A stretch of 16,234 bases of DNA from CAVPEW01 sp050247895. Lineage in GTDB: Bacteria; Actinomycetota; Acidimicrobiia; Acidimicrobiales; VFJN01. The stretch spans positions 1 through 16,234 of the forward strand of contig JBFWTJ010000053.1 of NCBI GenBank assembly GCA_050247895.1. Reading direction: 5' to 3'. A program made the translations under genes and the position numbers. This document shows positions 6,802 through 13,282 of this stretch, piece by piece (position 1 is the stretch's first letter; every line of letters starts with the position of its first letter). The notes under the pieces are model-generated. The model saw only the letters and a list, made by a program, of their open reading frames with translations. It was not told the origin of the DNA and made no database searches.

Positions 6802-7845
6802 TCACGACCGGGTCAGCACCACCTTGAGCGCTCCGGTCTCGCCGGCCCGGGCGAACACGTCGTACGCCTCCTCGAACTCGTCGAGGGCGAAGTGGTGGGT
6901 GACGAACCGGCCGGCGTCGACCTGGTGGCCCTGGGCCAGGCGCAGCAGCGTCGGCGTCGAGTAGGTGTCGACCAGGCCGGTCGTGATCGTCACGTCCCGG
7001 ATCCACAGGTCCTCGAGGTGCAGCGTGGCCGGCTGGCCGTGCACGCCCACGTTGGCCACGTGGCCGCCGGGGCGGACCAGCCGGGTGGCCAGCTCGAAGG
7101 TGGCCGGCACGCCCACGGCCTCCACGGCCACGTCGGCGCCCAGGCCCCCGGTGAGCTCGTGGACCACGGCCAGGGGGTCGATCGTCCCGTTGTCGACGGT
7201 CACGTCGGCACCGAACTGCTTGGCCGCCTCCAACCGGCTGGGGGCCAGGTCGATGGCCACCACGTGCGCCGGGCTGTAGAGCCGGGCGCCCATGATCACC
7301 GAGAGGCCGATCGGGCCGGCCCCCACCACCGCGACCACGTCGCCCGGGCGCACCTGGCCGTTGAGCACGCCGACCTCGTAGCCCGTGGGCAGGATGTCGG
7401 CCAGCATCAACACCTGCTCGTCGCTCACGCCCGGGGGCACCGGGTAGGTCGACGTGTCGGCGAAGGGGACCCGCACGTACTCGGCCTGGGTCCCGTCGAT
7501 CTTGTGGCCCAGGATCCAGCCCCCGCCGCCCAGGCACTGGCCGTAGCGGCCCTCCCGGCAGTAGCGGCACGACCCGCACGCGGTGATGCACGAGACCAGC
7601 ACCCGGTCCCCGGGCTTCACGGTCTTGACGCCCGGACCGACCTCGTCGACCACGCCGACGGCCTCGTGGCCCAGGATGCGGCCGTCGGTCACCGCGGGCA
7701 CGTCGCCCTTGAGGATGTGGAGGTCGGTCCCGCAGATGGTCACCGCCTCGACCCGCACGATGGCGTCCGTGTCGTCGACCAGCGTCGGCTTGGGCACCTC
7801 CTCCCAGGCCTTGGCCCCCGGTCCGTGGTACACGACTGCACGCAT
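6802..7845 (-). CDS. Zinc-dependent alcohol dehydrogenase, MDR family (347 aa)
   Basis: This NAD(P)-dependent medium-chain dehydrogenase interconverts an alcohol and an aldehyde or ketone; the exact substrate is unknown. Catalytic zinc ligands appear as Cys38 (TICGTDLH) and His60-Glu61 (GHEAVG). Structural zinc ligands are Cys90, Cys93, Cys96 and Cys104. The nucleotide-binding loop is VVGAGPIGLS, and the acidic residue in VVAIDLAPSRL favours NAD(H). The ATG at 7845 is chosen because GGAGGTGAGG lies just upstream; the GTG at 7854 falls inside that binding site. The gene lies downstream of the histidine kinase on the same strand but is separated by a 110-base gap containing a pair of DosR-like boxes. 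A role in NADH reoxidation under low oxygen is an inference from this context. Confidence 0.92.
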   Translation of the reverse strand: MRAVVYHGPGAKAWEEVPKPTLVDDTDAIVRVEAVTICGTDLHILKGDVPAVTDGRILGHEAVGVVDEVGPGVKTVKPGDRVLVSCITACGSCRYCREGRYGQCLGGGGWILGHKIDGTQAEYVRVPFADTSTYPVPPGVSDEQVLMLADILPTGYEVGVLNGQVRPGDVVAVVGAGPIGLSVIMGARLYSPAHVVAIDLAPSRLEAAKQFGADVTVDNGTIDPLAVVHELTGGLGADVAVEAVGVPATFELATRLVRPGGHVANVGVHGQPATLHLEDLWIRDVTITTGLVDTYSTPTLLRLAQGHQVDAGRFVTHHFALDEFEEAYDVFARAGETGALKVVLTRS

Positions 7846-7907
7846 CGACCTCACCTCCGGTCGTCGGTTCCTGGTCCGAACCTACGGACGGCGGCGCCGG
7901 GCGAACA

Positions 7908-7943
7908 GGGCCCATGGCCCGGTCGACCCGGGTCCTTCGTCCC
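7908..7943 (-). promoter_or_regulatory. Tandem DosR-like boxes upstream of alcohol dehydrogenase
   Basis: On the plus strand the sites read GGGCCCATGGCCCG (7908-7921) and GGGTCCTTCGTCCC (7930-7943). The second differs at two of 14 positions from the reverse form of the strong site (GGGCCCTTGGTCCC). Their starts are exactly 22 bp apart. They lie 62-98 bases upstream of the ATG at 7845, so the dehydrogenase would have its own induced promoter besides any read-through from the kinase gene. Confidence 0.6.
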
Positions 7944-7955
7944 TCGGCCCCGGGG

Positions 7956-9086
7956 TCAGCCCTTGGGCACCCGCCACTCCAGCCGGCTGCCGCCCTGCTC
8001 GCCGGGGACCAGGGCGAACGTGCCCCCGAGGCGCCGGGCCCGGGTGGCCATGTTGGCCAGGCCCCGGCCACCGGGCGAGGGCCGCACGGGCGGGCCGACC
8101 CCGTCGTCGACCACCCGCAGGAGGACCTCGCCGTCGACGAGGACCTCCACGTCGGCCCGGGTCGCCCCGGCGTGGCGGGCCACGTTGCTCAGCGCCTCCC
8201 GCAGGGTGGCCACGAGCTGGGTGGCGACCTCCTCGGACACGGCGGTGTCGAGCGGCCCGTCGAGCAGCACCCCGGGCTCGAAGCCCAGCGCCCCGGTGGC
8301 CTCCCGGGCCAGGGACAGCACCCGGTCCCGCAGGCCGCTGGCCGGCCGGCGGGTCGCCTCGAGCCCGAAGATCGCGGTGCGGATGTGCTTGACGGTCAGG
8401 TCGAGCTCGTCCACCGCGGCGTCGATGCGGGCCAGGGCGGCCTCGGGGTCGGTGCGCAGCAGGCGGGTCGTGCCCTGCAACGACATGCCGGTGGCGAACA
8501 GCCGCTGGATGACCGTGTCGTGCAGGTCGCGGGCGATCCGCTCCCGGTCCTCGACCAGGACCAGCTCGCCCAGCCGGGCGTGGAGGCGGGCGTTCTCGAT
8601 GGCCACGCCGGCCGCCGCGGCCAGCCCCACCACCAGCTCCTCGTCGACGTCGGTGAACACGTCGCCGCCCTGCTTGTCGGTCAGGTAGAGGTTCCCGAAG
8701 ACCTCGTCCCGCACCCGGATCGGCACGCCCAGGAACGAGGTCATCGTGGGGTGGCCGGGCGGGAACCCGTAGCTGTCGGGGTGCTCGGTCAGGTCGGGGA
8801 GGCGCAGGGGGGCGGCGTCGACGATGAGCAGCCCGAGGATGCCGTGGCCCTCGGGCAGCGGACCGATGGCCCGGCGCTGCTCGTCGTCGATCCCGACGGT
8901 GACGAACTGGGCCAGGCGGGTGCGGGTGTCGTCGAGCACGCCGAGGGCCCCGTAGGTGGCGCCGGACAGGTCGACGGCCCGCTCCACGATGCGTCGGAGC
9001 ATGGCCGGCAGGTCGAGGTCCGAGCCGATGGTGACCACCGCGTCGAGCAGCTGACGCAGGCCACGGGGTCCTGCCACCTCGCCCAT
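7956..9086 (-). CDS. DosS/DosT-like sensor histidine kinase with a single GAF domain (376 aa)
   Basis: This is a soluble kinase with no membrane segment. A GAF domain (about residues 25-170) resembles the heme-binding GAF-A of mycobacterial DosS/DosT, sharing YGALGV, GFPPGHPTM, FLGVP, RVRDEVFGNLYLTDK and ALAAAAG-like stretches. By my alignment from memory, His112 matches the heme ligand His149 of DosS, and Tyr134 matches its distal Tyr171, at the same 22-residue spacing. Gly49 occupies the position of Glu87 in DosS, which is Gly85 in DosT. The kinase core has phospho-acceptor His189 (ARDLHDTVIQRLF), the ATP-site Asn301 (REALSNVARHA), DDGVG (327-331) and a GRGLANM box. The second GAF domain of DosS/DosT is absent. 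It lies 34 bases after the response regulator gene. No ribosome binding site precedes the ATG. Confidence 0.9.
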   Translation of the reverse strand: MGEVAGPRGLRQLLDAVVTIGSDLDLPAMLRRIVERAVDLSGATYGALGVLDDTRTRLAQFVTVGIDDEQRRAIGPLPEGHGILGLLIVDAAPLRLPDLTEHPDSYGFPPGHPTMTSFLGVPIRVRDEVFGNLYLTDKQGGDVFTDVDEELVVGLAAAAGVAIENARLHARLGELVLVEDRERIARDLHDTVIQRLFATGMSLQGTTRLLRTDPEAALARIDAAVDELDLTVKHIRTAIFGLEATRRPASGLRDRVLSLAREATGALGFEPGVLLDGPLDTAVSEEVATQLVATLREALSNVARHAGATRADVEVLVDGEVLLRVVDDGVGPPVRPSPGGRGLANMATRARRLGGTFALVPGEQGGSRLEWRVPKG

Positions 9087-9120
9087 GGCCGAAGGATAGG
9101 TGGGGCCGGGACGGCGCGGT

Positions 9121-9780
9121 TCAGGACGGGGCGCCGTCGGCGCGGGACCGGCGCTCGGCCAGCCGGGCCGCGTACACCGCGGCCTCGGTCCGCCGGCTCA
9201 TGCCCAGCTTGGACAGCAGGTTGGACACGTAGTTCTTGACCGTCTTCTCGGCCAGGAAGAGCTGCTCGCCGATCTGGCGGTTGGTCAGGCCGTCGGCGAT
9301 CAGGGCGAGGATGTTGCGCTCCTGGTCGGTGAGCGCGGCCAGCTCGTCGTCGTCGTCCCGGTGGCGCAGGCGCTCGAGGACCATGGTGGTGACCGACGGG
9401 TCGAGCAACGAGTCGCCCGCCGCGACCCGGCGGATGCCGTCCACCAGGTCTCGGCCCCGCACCTGCTTGAGGAGGTAGCCGGCGGCCCCGGCCATGATCG
9501 CGGCGTACACCGCCTCGTCGTCGGAGTACGAGGTCAGGATCACGCAGGCGATCTCGGGGTGGCGCGACCGGACGTCGCGGCAGACCGTGATGCCGTCGCC
9601 GTCGGGCAGGCGCACGTCGAGCACGGCCACGTCCGGGGACGTCGCCGGGATGCGGCCCAGCGCCTCCTCGGCGGTCCCGGCCTCGCCCACGACCTCCATG
9701 TCCTGCTCCGCCTCGAGCAGCTCGCGCAGCCCGCGGCGCACGATCTCATGGTCGTCGAGGAGGAACACCCGGATCGCCAC
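9121..9780 (-). CDS. DosR/DevR-like response regulator, NarL/LuxR class (219 aa)
   Basis: The receiver domain has the acidic pair Asp9-Asp10, phospho-acceptor Asp55 (DVAVLDVRLPDG), Thr83 and Lys105 (GYLLK). The LuxR-type DNA-binding domain covers about residues 148-210, with LTDQERNILALIADGLTN and AEKTVKNYVSNLLSKLGM. The recognition-helix residues Lys179, Lys182 and Asn183 coincide with those known to contact DNA in M. tuberculosis DosR, and long blocks are nearly identical to that protein. The start is the GTG at 9780 (VAIRVFLLDDHE), which overlaps the end of the PPOX-like gene by 35 bases and suggests coupled translation. The cognate kinase follows. This protein is expected to bind the five tandem boxes in this window, including the one that would drive its own operon. 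Confidence 0.93.
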   Translation of the reverse strand: MAIRVFLLDDHEIVRRGLRELLEAEQDMEVVGEAGTAEEALGRIPATSPDVAVLDVRLPDGDGITVCRDVRSRHPEIACVILTSYSDDEAVYAAIMAGAAGYLLKQVRGRDLVDGIRRVAAGDSLLDPSVTTMVLERLRHRDDDDELAALTDQERNILALIADGLTNRQIGEQLFLAEKTVKNYVSNLLSKLGMSRRTEAAVYAARLAERRSRADGAPS

Positions 9781-10300
9781 GCCCCCATTCTGGCCCGGAC
9801 GGACGGCTGCGCTGCCGCTGACCGGGTTCCAGGTGCACCAGGGGCAGGCCACCGCCGGTCGCCCGGTGGACCGGGACCAGGCGCCGGCCGCTGATCGTGG
9901 TCGGCTCGATCTCCACGTAGCAGCCGTCCGAGCCGGGCACCCAGTGGGCGATCCCGGCCTGGTCCAGCAGGGCCAGCAGCTCCGGATCGGCGACCACCCG
10001 GGCCACGCCGACGGCCACCACGCTCCAGCCGCTGTGGGCCTCGACGTCCAGGTCGTCCACCTCGAAGGCCACCACGTCGTGGTCGAGGGCCCGCTGGAGC
10101 TTGGTCCCCCGGCCCGTGCGGAACACGATCCGGCCCCCGACCAGCGTGTAGTTGACGGGCAGGATGGTCGGCAGGGCCGCCGCGGTCGTCCCGATCCGGC
10201 CCACGACGTGGCCGGCCAGCAGCCGCAGGCACTCCTGCTCGTCCAACACCTCGAGCCCGTTGCGATCGAGCTGCACCTCGTGGACCCCCGTTGCCGACAT
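9746..10300 (-). CDS. PPOX-like split-barrel flavin-binding protein 2 (184 aa)
   Basis: This is a paralogue of the protein at 6093-6533, with LDEQECLRLLAGHVVGRIG, LPVNYTLVGGRIVFRTGRGTK (key residues P-x-NY and GTK), FEVDDLD, SGWSVVAVGVARVV and VEIEPTTISGRRL in order. The fold binds FMN or F420; the reaction is unknown. The ATG at 10300 gives MSATGVHEV; no clear ribosome binding site is seen. The last 20 or so residues are a polar tail outside the barrel, and its coding DNA overlaps the start of the response regulator by 35 bases. It is the first gene of a likely PPOX-regulator-kinase operon whose promoter faces that of the universal stress protein gene and contains DosR-like boxes. Confidence 0.85.
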   Translation of the reverse strand: MSATGVHEVQLDRNGLEVLDEQECLRLLAGHVVGRIGTTAAALPTILPVNYTLVGGRIVFRTGRGTKLQRALDHDVVAFEVDDLDVEAHSGWSVVAVGVARVVADPELLALLDQAGIAHWVPGSDGCYVEIEPTTISGRRLVPVHRATGGGLPLVHLEPGQRQRSRPSGPEWGRGDPGVPPRRP

Positions 10301-10335
10301 GCCATCAGGATCGGGTCCGGGACGACCGGCGAGCA

Positions 10336-10372
10336 GGGCCGGGGGACCACCGATGGAGGGACCAAGGGCCCT
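10336..10372. promoter_or_regulatory. Tandem DosR-like boxes in the divergent promoter of stress protein and regulator operon
   Basis: The strong site GGGACCAAGGGCCCT (10358-10372) is identical to that at 1866-1880. A weaker site, GGGCCGGGGGACCA (10336-10349), starts exactly 22 bp away and shows the same GGGCC-NNN-GGACC form as the weak site at 1844. The pair lies 57 bases from the stress protein ATG and 35 bases from the PPOX-like gene 2 ATG, so it may control both directions and make the regulator and kinase autoregulated. Confidence 0.72.
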
Positions 10373-10429
10373 AACCGCCTGCGCACCGCGGGCGCCACCC
10401 TGGGCGCAGGACGAGATCGGAGGCCCCAG

Positions 10430-11245
10430 ATGCGCGACGGCGAGAACCACACCTTCGACCGCATCGTCGTGCCGGTCGACCTGAGCACCCTGTCGGAGCG
10501 GGCCATCCGCCCCGCCCTGCGCCTGGCCAAGGCCACCGGCGCCTGCGTCGAGCTGTTCACCTGGTCCTGGGACGAGGGCGAGGCCGCCGCCATCCGCCGC
10601 GACTACGCCTCGCTGGCCGCCCAGCTCCACGCCGAGGTCCCCGTGGTCGTGGAGGCCGCGGTGACCGAGGACCTCGACGCCGCCCCGGCCATCGCCCGGG
10701 AGGCGGCCCGCCACGGGGCGGTGATCTGCATGGCCACCCACGGCCGCAGCGGGCTGGGCGCGGCGATGCTGGGCTCGGTGGCCGAGGAGGTCCTCCAGCT
10801 CGTCGAGGACCCGATCGTCCTGGTCGGACCGCGGGTCGCCCACCGGCCCATGGAGGGCGGCACGGTCGTCGCCTGCGTGGACGGATCGGTCCGCTCCGAG
10901 GTCGTCGTGCCCGTCGCCGACCGCTGGGCCCGGATGCTCGGCCTGCCCCTGGAGCTGATCGAGGTCCTCGAGCCGACCCGGCCGGTCACGGTCCCCGACG
11001 TGGGCGAGGTCGGCGAGGTGGCCCGCCTGGCCGGCGGCCTGGCCGGCGGGGCGTCCTACGACGTCCTCCACGGCGACCCGGCCGAGGCCATCGTGGACCG
11101 GGCCGCGTCCGGCGTGGCGCTGCTGGCCCTCGCGACCCACGGCCGGACCGGCCTGGCCCGGGCCGTGATGGGCAGCGTGGCCATGAAGGTCGTGCACCGG
11201 GCCCGCTGCCCGGTGCTCGTCGTGCGGTCCCCGCACCCGGCCTGA
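10430..11245 (+). CDS. Universal stress protein with two USP domains (271 aa)
   Basis: This cytoplasmic protein has two UspA-type domains, which in many relatives bind ATP. Domain 1 starts FDRIVVPVDLS and carries ATHGRSGLGAAMLGS at residues 102-116. Domain 2 carries ATHGRTGLARAVMGS at 235-249, followed by CPVLVVRS. Both fit the H-G-9x-G(S) part of the ATP-binding pattern, with Ala instead of the first Gly. The ATG at 10430 is supported by GGAGG six bases upstream. Tandem universal stress proteins are hallmark members of the mycobacterial DosR regulon, where one (Rv3134c) heads the regulator operon. Here the gene is divergent from the regulator operon and shares its DosR-like boxes. A near-perfect hairpin follows the stop. 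Confidence 0.93.
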   Translation: MRDGENHTFDRIVVPVDLSTLSERAIRPALRLAKATGACVELFTWSWDEGEAAAIRRDYASLAAQLHAEVPVVVEAAVTEDLDAAPAIAREAARHGAVICMATHGRSGLGAAMLGSVAEEVLQLVEDPIVLVGPRVAHRPMEGGTVVACVDGSVRSEVVVPVADRWARMLGLPLELIEVLEPTRPVTVPDVGEVGEVARLAGGLAGGASYDVLHGDPAEAIVDRAASGVALLALATHGRTGLARAVMGSVAMKVVHRARCPVLVVRSPHPA

Positions 11246-11302
11246 GCGGGACCGGGACCCGGACCCCCAGGGCTCCCCCGCCTCCGGGTCGAGGTCCCGC
11301 TC
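11244..11302. terminator. 20-bp near-perfect hairpin between convergent genes
   Basis: Bases 11244-11263 (GAGCGGGACC then GGGACCCGGA) pair with 11283-11302 (TCCGGGTC then GAGGTCCCGCTC), with 18 of 20 positions complementary and a 19-base loop. It starts at the stress protein stop codon and faces the convergent oxidoreductase gene. It probably acts as a bidirectional terminator; there is no T-run. Confidence 0.6.
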
Positions 11303-11338
11303 GGGCCACCCCCGACCGGCAGCAAGGCAACCCGGCGG

Positions 11339-12304
11339 TCAGGCGGTCAGGACGAGCTTGCCGAACACGTCCCCGGCGGCGAGGCGCTCGAAGAGCGAGC
11401 GGGCCTCGGCCAGCGGCGCGGTGGCCTCGACCACCGGGCGCACGCCGGTCCGCTCGACCAGGTCGAGCAGCGCCACGAGCTCGTCGCGGGTGCCCATGGT
11501 CGAGCCCACGATCGAGAGCTGGAGGAAGAAGACCCGGTTCAGGTCGGCCGGCGGGTTCGGGCCGCTGGTCGCCCCGCTGACCACGACCGTCCCGCCCGGG
11601 CGCAGGGCCCGCAGCGAGTGCGCCCAGGTGGCCTCGCCCACCGTCTCGAGCACCGCGTCGACCTTGGTCGGCAGGCGTGCGCCGGTGGGCACGGCCAGGT
11701 CGGCGCCCAGCGCCAGGGCGTGGTCCCGCTTGCCCTGGTCGCGCGAGGTCACCAGCACCGTGTGGCCCAGGGCCTTGCCCAGGGCGATCGCCGCGGTGGC
11801 CACCCCGCCACCCGCGCCCTGCACCAGCACCGTGCCCGCCTCGCCCAGGCCGGCCCGGCGCAGCATGCGGTAGGCGGTCAGCCAGGCCGTGGACATGCAA
11901 CCGGCCTCGACCCAGCCCAGCGACGCCGGCTTGGGCACGACGTTGCGGGCCGGCACGACGACCTGCTCGGCCAGCGTGCCCTGGTGCAGCTCGGACAGCA
12001 GCGTGCGGCCCGGGTCGAGGGTCTCGTCGCCCCGGCCCCGCGCCGGATCGCCCACCACCGCGTGGACCACCACCTCGGTCCCGTCGGCCAGCACGCCGGC
12101 CCCGTCGCAGCCCAGCGTCATGGGGAGCCGCTCGGCGGGCAGGCCGACGCCGCGCAGGGACCACAGGTCGTGGTGGTTGAGCGAGGCGGCCCGCAGCTCG
12201 ACGGCGACCCAGCCGTCGGGCACCTCGGGCTCGGGCACCTCGTCGACCGACAGCCCGGAGAGGGGGTCGTCGGGCGAGGTCGACAGGCAGCGCACAGCGA
12301 GCAT
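11339..12304 (-). CDS. Zinc-free MDR oxidoreductase, quinone oxidoreductase-like (321 aa)
   Basis: This medium-chain dehydrogenase/reductase resembles quinone oxidoreductases. The N-terminal GroES-like domain has LNHHDLW (42-48) and MTLGCDGAGVL, without the Cys/His catalytic zinc set or the four-Cys lobe seen in the dehydrogenase at 6802-7845. The Rossmann domain has VLVQGAGGGVATAAI (glycine loop at 163-168). The basic residue in VTSRDQGKR suggests NADP(H). The C-terminus, VFGKLVLTA, is typical of the family. The substrate is unknown. It starts at the ATG at 12304, 63 bases after the transglutaminase-like gene, and could be the last gene of that operon. No convincing DosR-like box precedes it. 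Confidence 0.85.
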   Translation of the reverse strand: MLAVRCLSTSPDDPLSGLSVDEVPEPEVPDGWVAVELRAASLNHHDLWSLRGVGLPAERLPMTLGCDGAGVLADGTEVVVHAVVGDPARGRGDETLDPGRTLLSELHQGTLAEQVVVPARNVVPKPASLGWVEAGCMSTAWLTAYRMLRRAGLGEAGTVLVQGAGGGVATAAIALGKALGHTVLVTSRDQGKRDHALALGADLAVPTGARLPTKVDAVLETVGEATWAHSLRALRPGGTVVVSGATSGPNPPADLNRVFFLQLSIVGSTMGTRDELVALLDLVERTGVRPVVEATAPLAEARSLFERLAAGDVFGKLVLTA

Positions 12305-12367
12305 CGGCCCTGGCTAGAGGGACCGACCCGCCGGCGTCAAGGTCGCCGACCGGCCCTGCGGGGGGGC

Positions 12368-13282
12368 CTACTGCTGGGCCTGGTGCTGCAGGGCCGTCGC
12401 GGCCCCGGCCAGCCGGCGCATCTCGACCGACACGTCCAGCGTGGCGTCGGGCGGACCGGAGTAGGTGCCCCGCAGGGGCGGCACGTCGTCGTGGTCGCGC
12501 CCGTGGCCGATCTTCACGTGGCGCAGGCCGACGGCCCGGTGCCCGGCCGGGTCCAGGCCCAGCCATCCCAGCCCGGGGACCGCCACCTCGAACCAGGCGT
12601 GGGTCTGCACCCTGGCCGCGTCGCCATCCTCGTCGCCGGGCCCCTGCGGCCCGGGCCCGCCACCGCCGTCGTCCTCGAACAGGTAGCCCGAGGCGTACCG
12701 GGCCGGCAGCCCGACCGACCGGGCCATGGCCACGGCGAGGTGGGCGTGGTCGCGGGCCGTGCCCTCCCCCCGGTCCAGGACCTCGTCCAGGCGAGGGACC
12801 ACGCCCCGCCGCCCCGGGACCCGGCGCAGGAGCGTGCCCACCCGCCGGTGGATGGCCAGGGCCACGCCCACGCACTCGGGCCCGGCCAGCGCCACCTGGG
12901 CCCGGGCCTCGGCCCCGACCCGCTCGTCCCCCTCGGTCCGCCCGGTCGGCTGGAGGTGCTCCCAGTGGGCCTCGACGAAGGCCGGGTCGCGCAGCGCGTC
13001 CAGCCCGGGCGAGCGGGCCGGCAGCGGCGTCGGCCGGGTCTCCACGGTGGCCTCGGCGGTCACCTCCAGGAAGATGTGCGGCTCGCGCACGCCGAAGGCG
13101 TCGACCCGGGTCCCCCAGTAGTCCTCGAAGGACAGGACCCGCGCCGGGGGCGAGGTGGAGACCCGGTAGCCGAGCAGGGTCTGGCGGGCATCGGAGACCG
13201 GGCAGGCCCGCAGCTCGTTCTGGCTCTCGTGGACCAGCTCGGCGTACTCGAACGCGCACCGGTAGCGGATGTCGAGCCTCAC
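12368..13282 (-). CDS. Transglutaminase-like protein lacking the catalytic Cys (304 aa)
   Basis: The N-terminal beta-rich domain (RLDIRYRCAFEYAELVHES, then HIFLEVTAEATVET) is the usual leader of bacterial transglutaminase-like proteins. The core shows VPRLDEVLDRGEGTARDHAH, then RSVGLPARYASGYL, then THAWFEVAVPGLGWLGLDPAGH. The family normally reads G-V-C-x-D-x-A-H at the active site; here it is G-T-A-R-D-H-A-H, so Ala176 (codon GCC at 12755-12757) replaces the nucleophilic Cys. His228 and Asp244 of the triad are still present. A Gly/Pro/Asp-rich insert lies at about 204-222. The GTG start at 13282 overlaps the preceding stop (GTGA), which indicates coupled translation. It probably works as a non-catalytic partner, or with altered chemistry, within the ATP-grasp/alpha-E system. 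Confidence 0.88.
   Translation of the reverse strand: MRLDIRYRCAFEYAELVHESQNELRACPVSDARQTLLGYRVSTSPPARVLSFEDYWGTRVDAFGVREPHIFLEVTAEATVETRPTPLPARSPGLDALRDPAFVEAHWEHLQPTGRTEGDERVGAEARAQVALAGPECVGVALAIHRRVGTLLRRVPGRRGVVPRLDEVLDRGEGTARDHAHLAVAMARSVGLPARYASGYLFEDDGGGGPGPQGPGDEDGDAARVQTHAWFEVAVPGLGWLGLDPAGHRAVGLRHVKIGHGRDHDDVPPLRGTYSGPPDATLDVSVEMRRLAGAATALQHQAQQ

Noticed and set aside
6224..8071. 615-codon minus-strand open frame across PPOX-like gene 1 and the dehydrogenase
   Set aside because: It overlaps well-supported genes in other frames and translates to Arg/Gly/Pro-rich sequence with no family signature.
12306..12324. GGCCCT-N7-GGGACC near the start of the quinone oxidoreductase-like gene
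   Set aside because: The half-sites are in the wrong order and spacing for the box and lie almost on the start codon.
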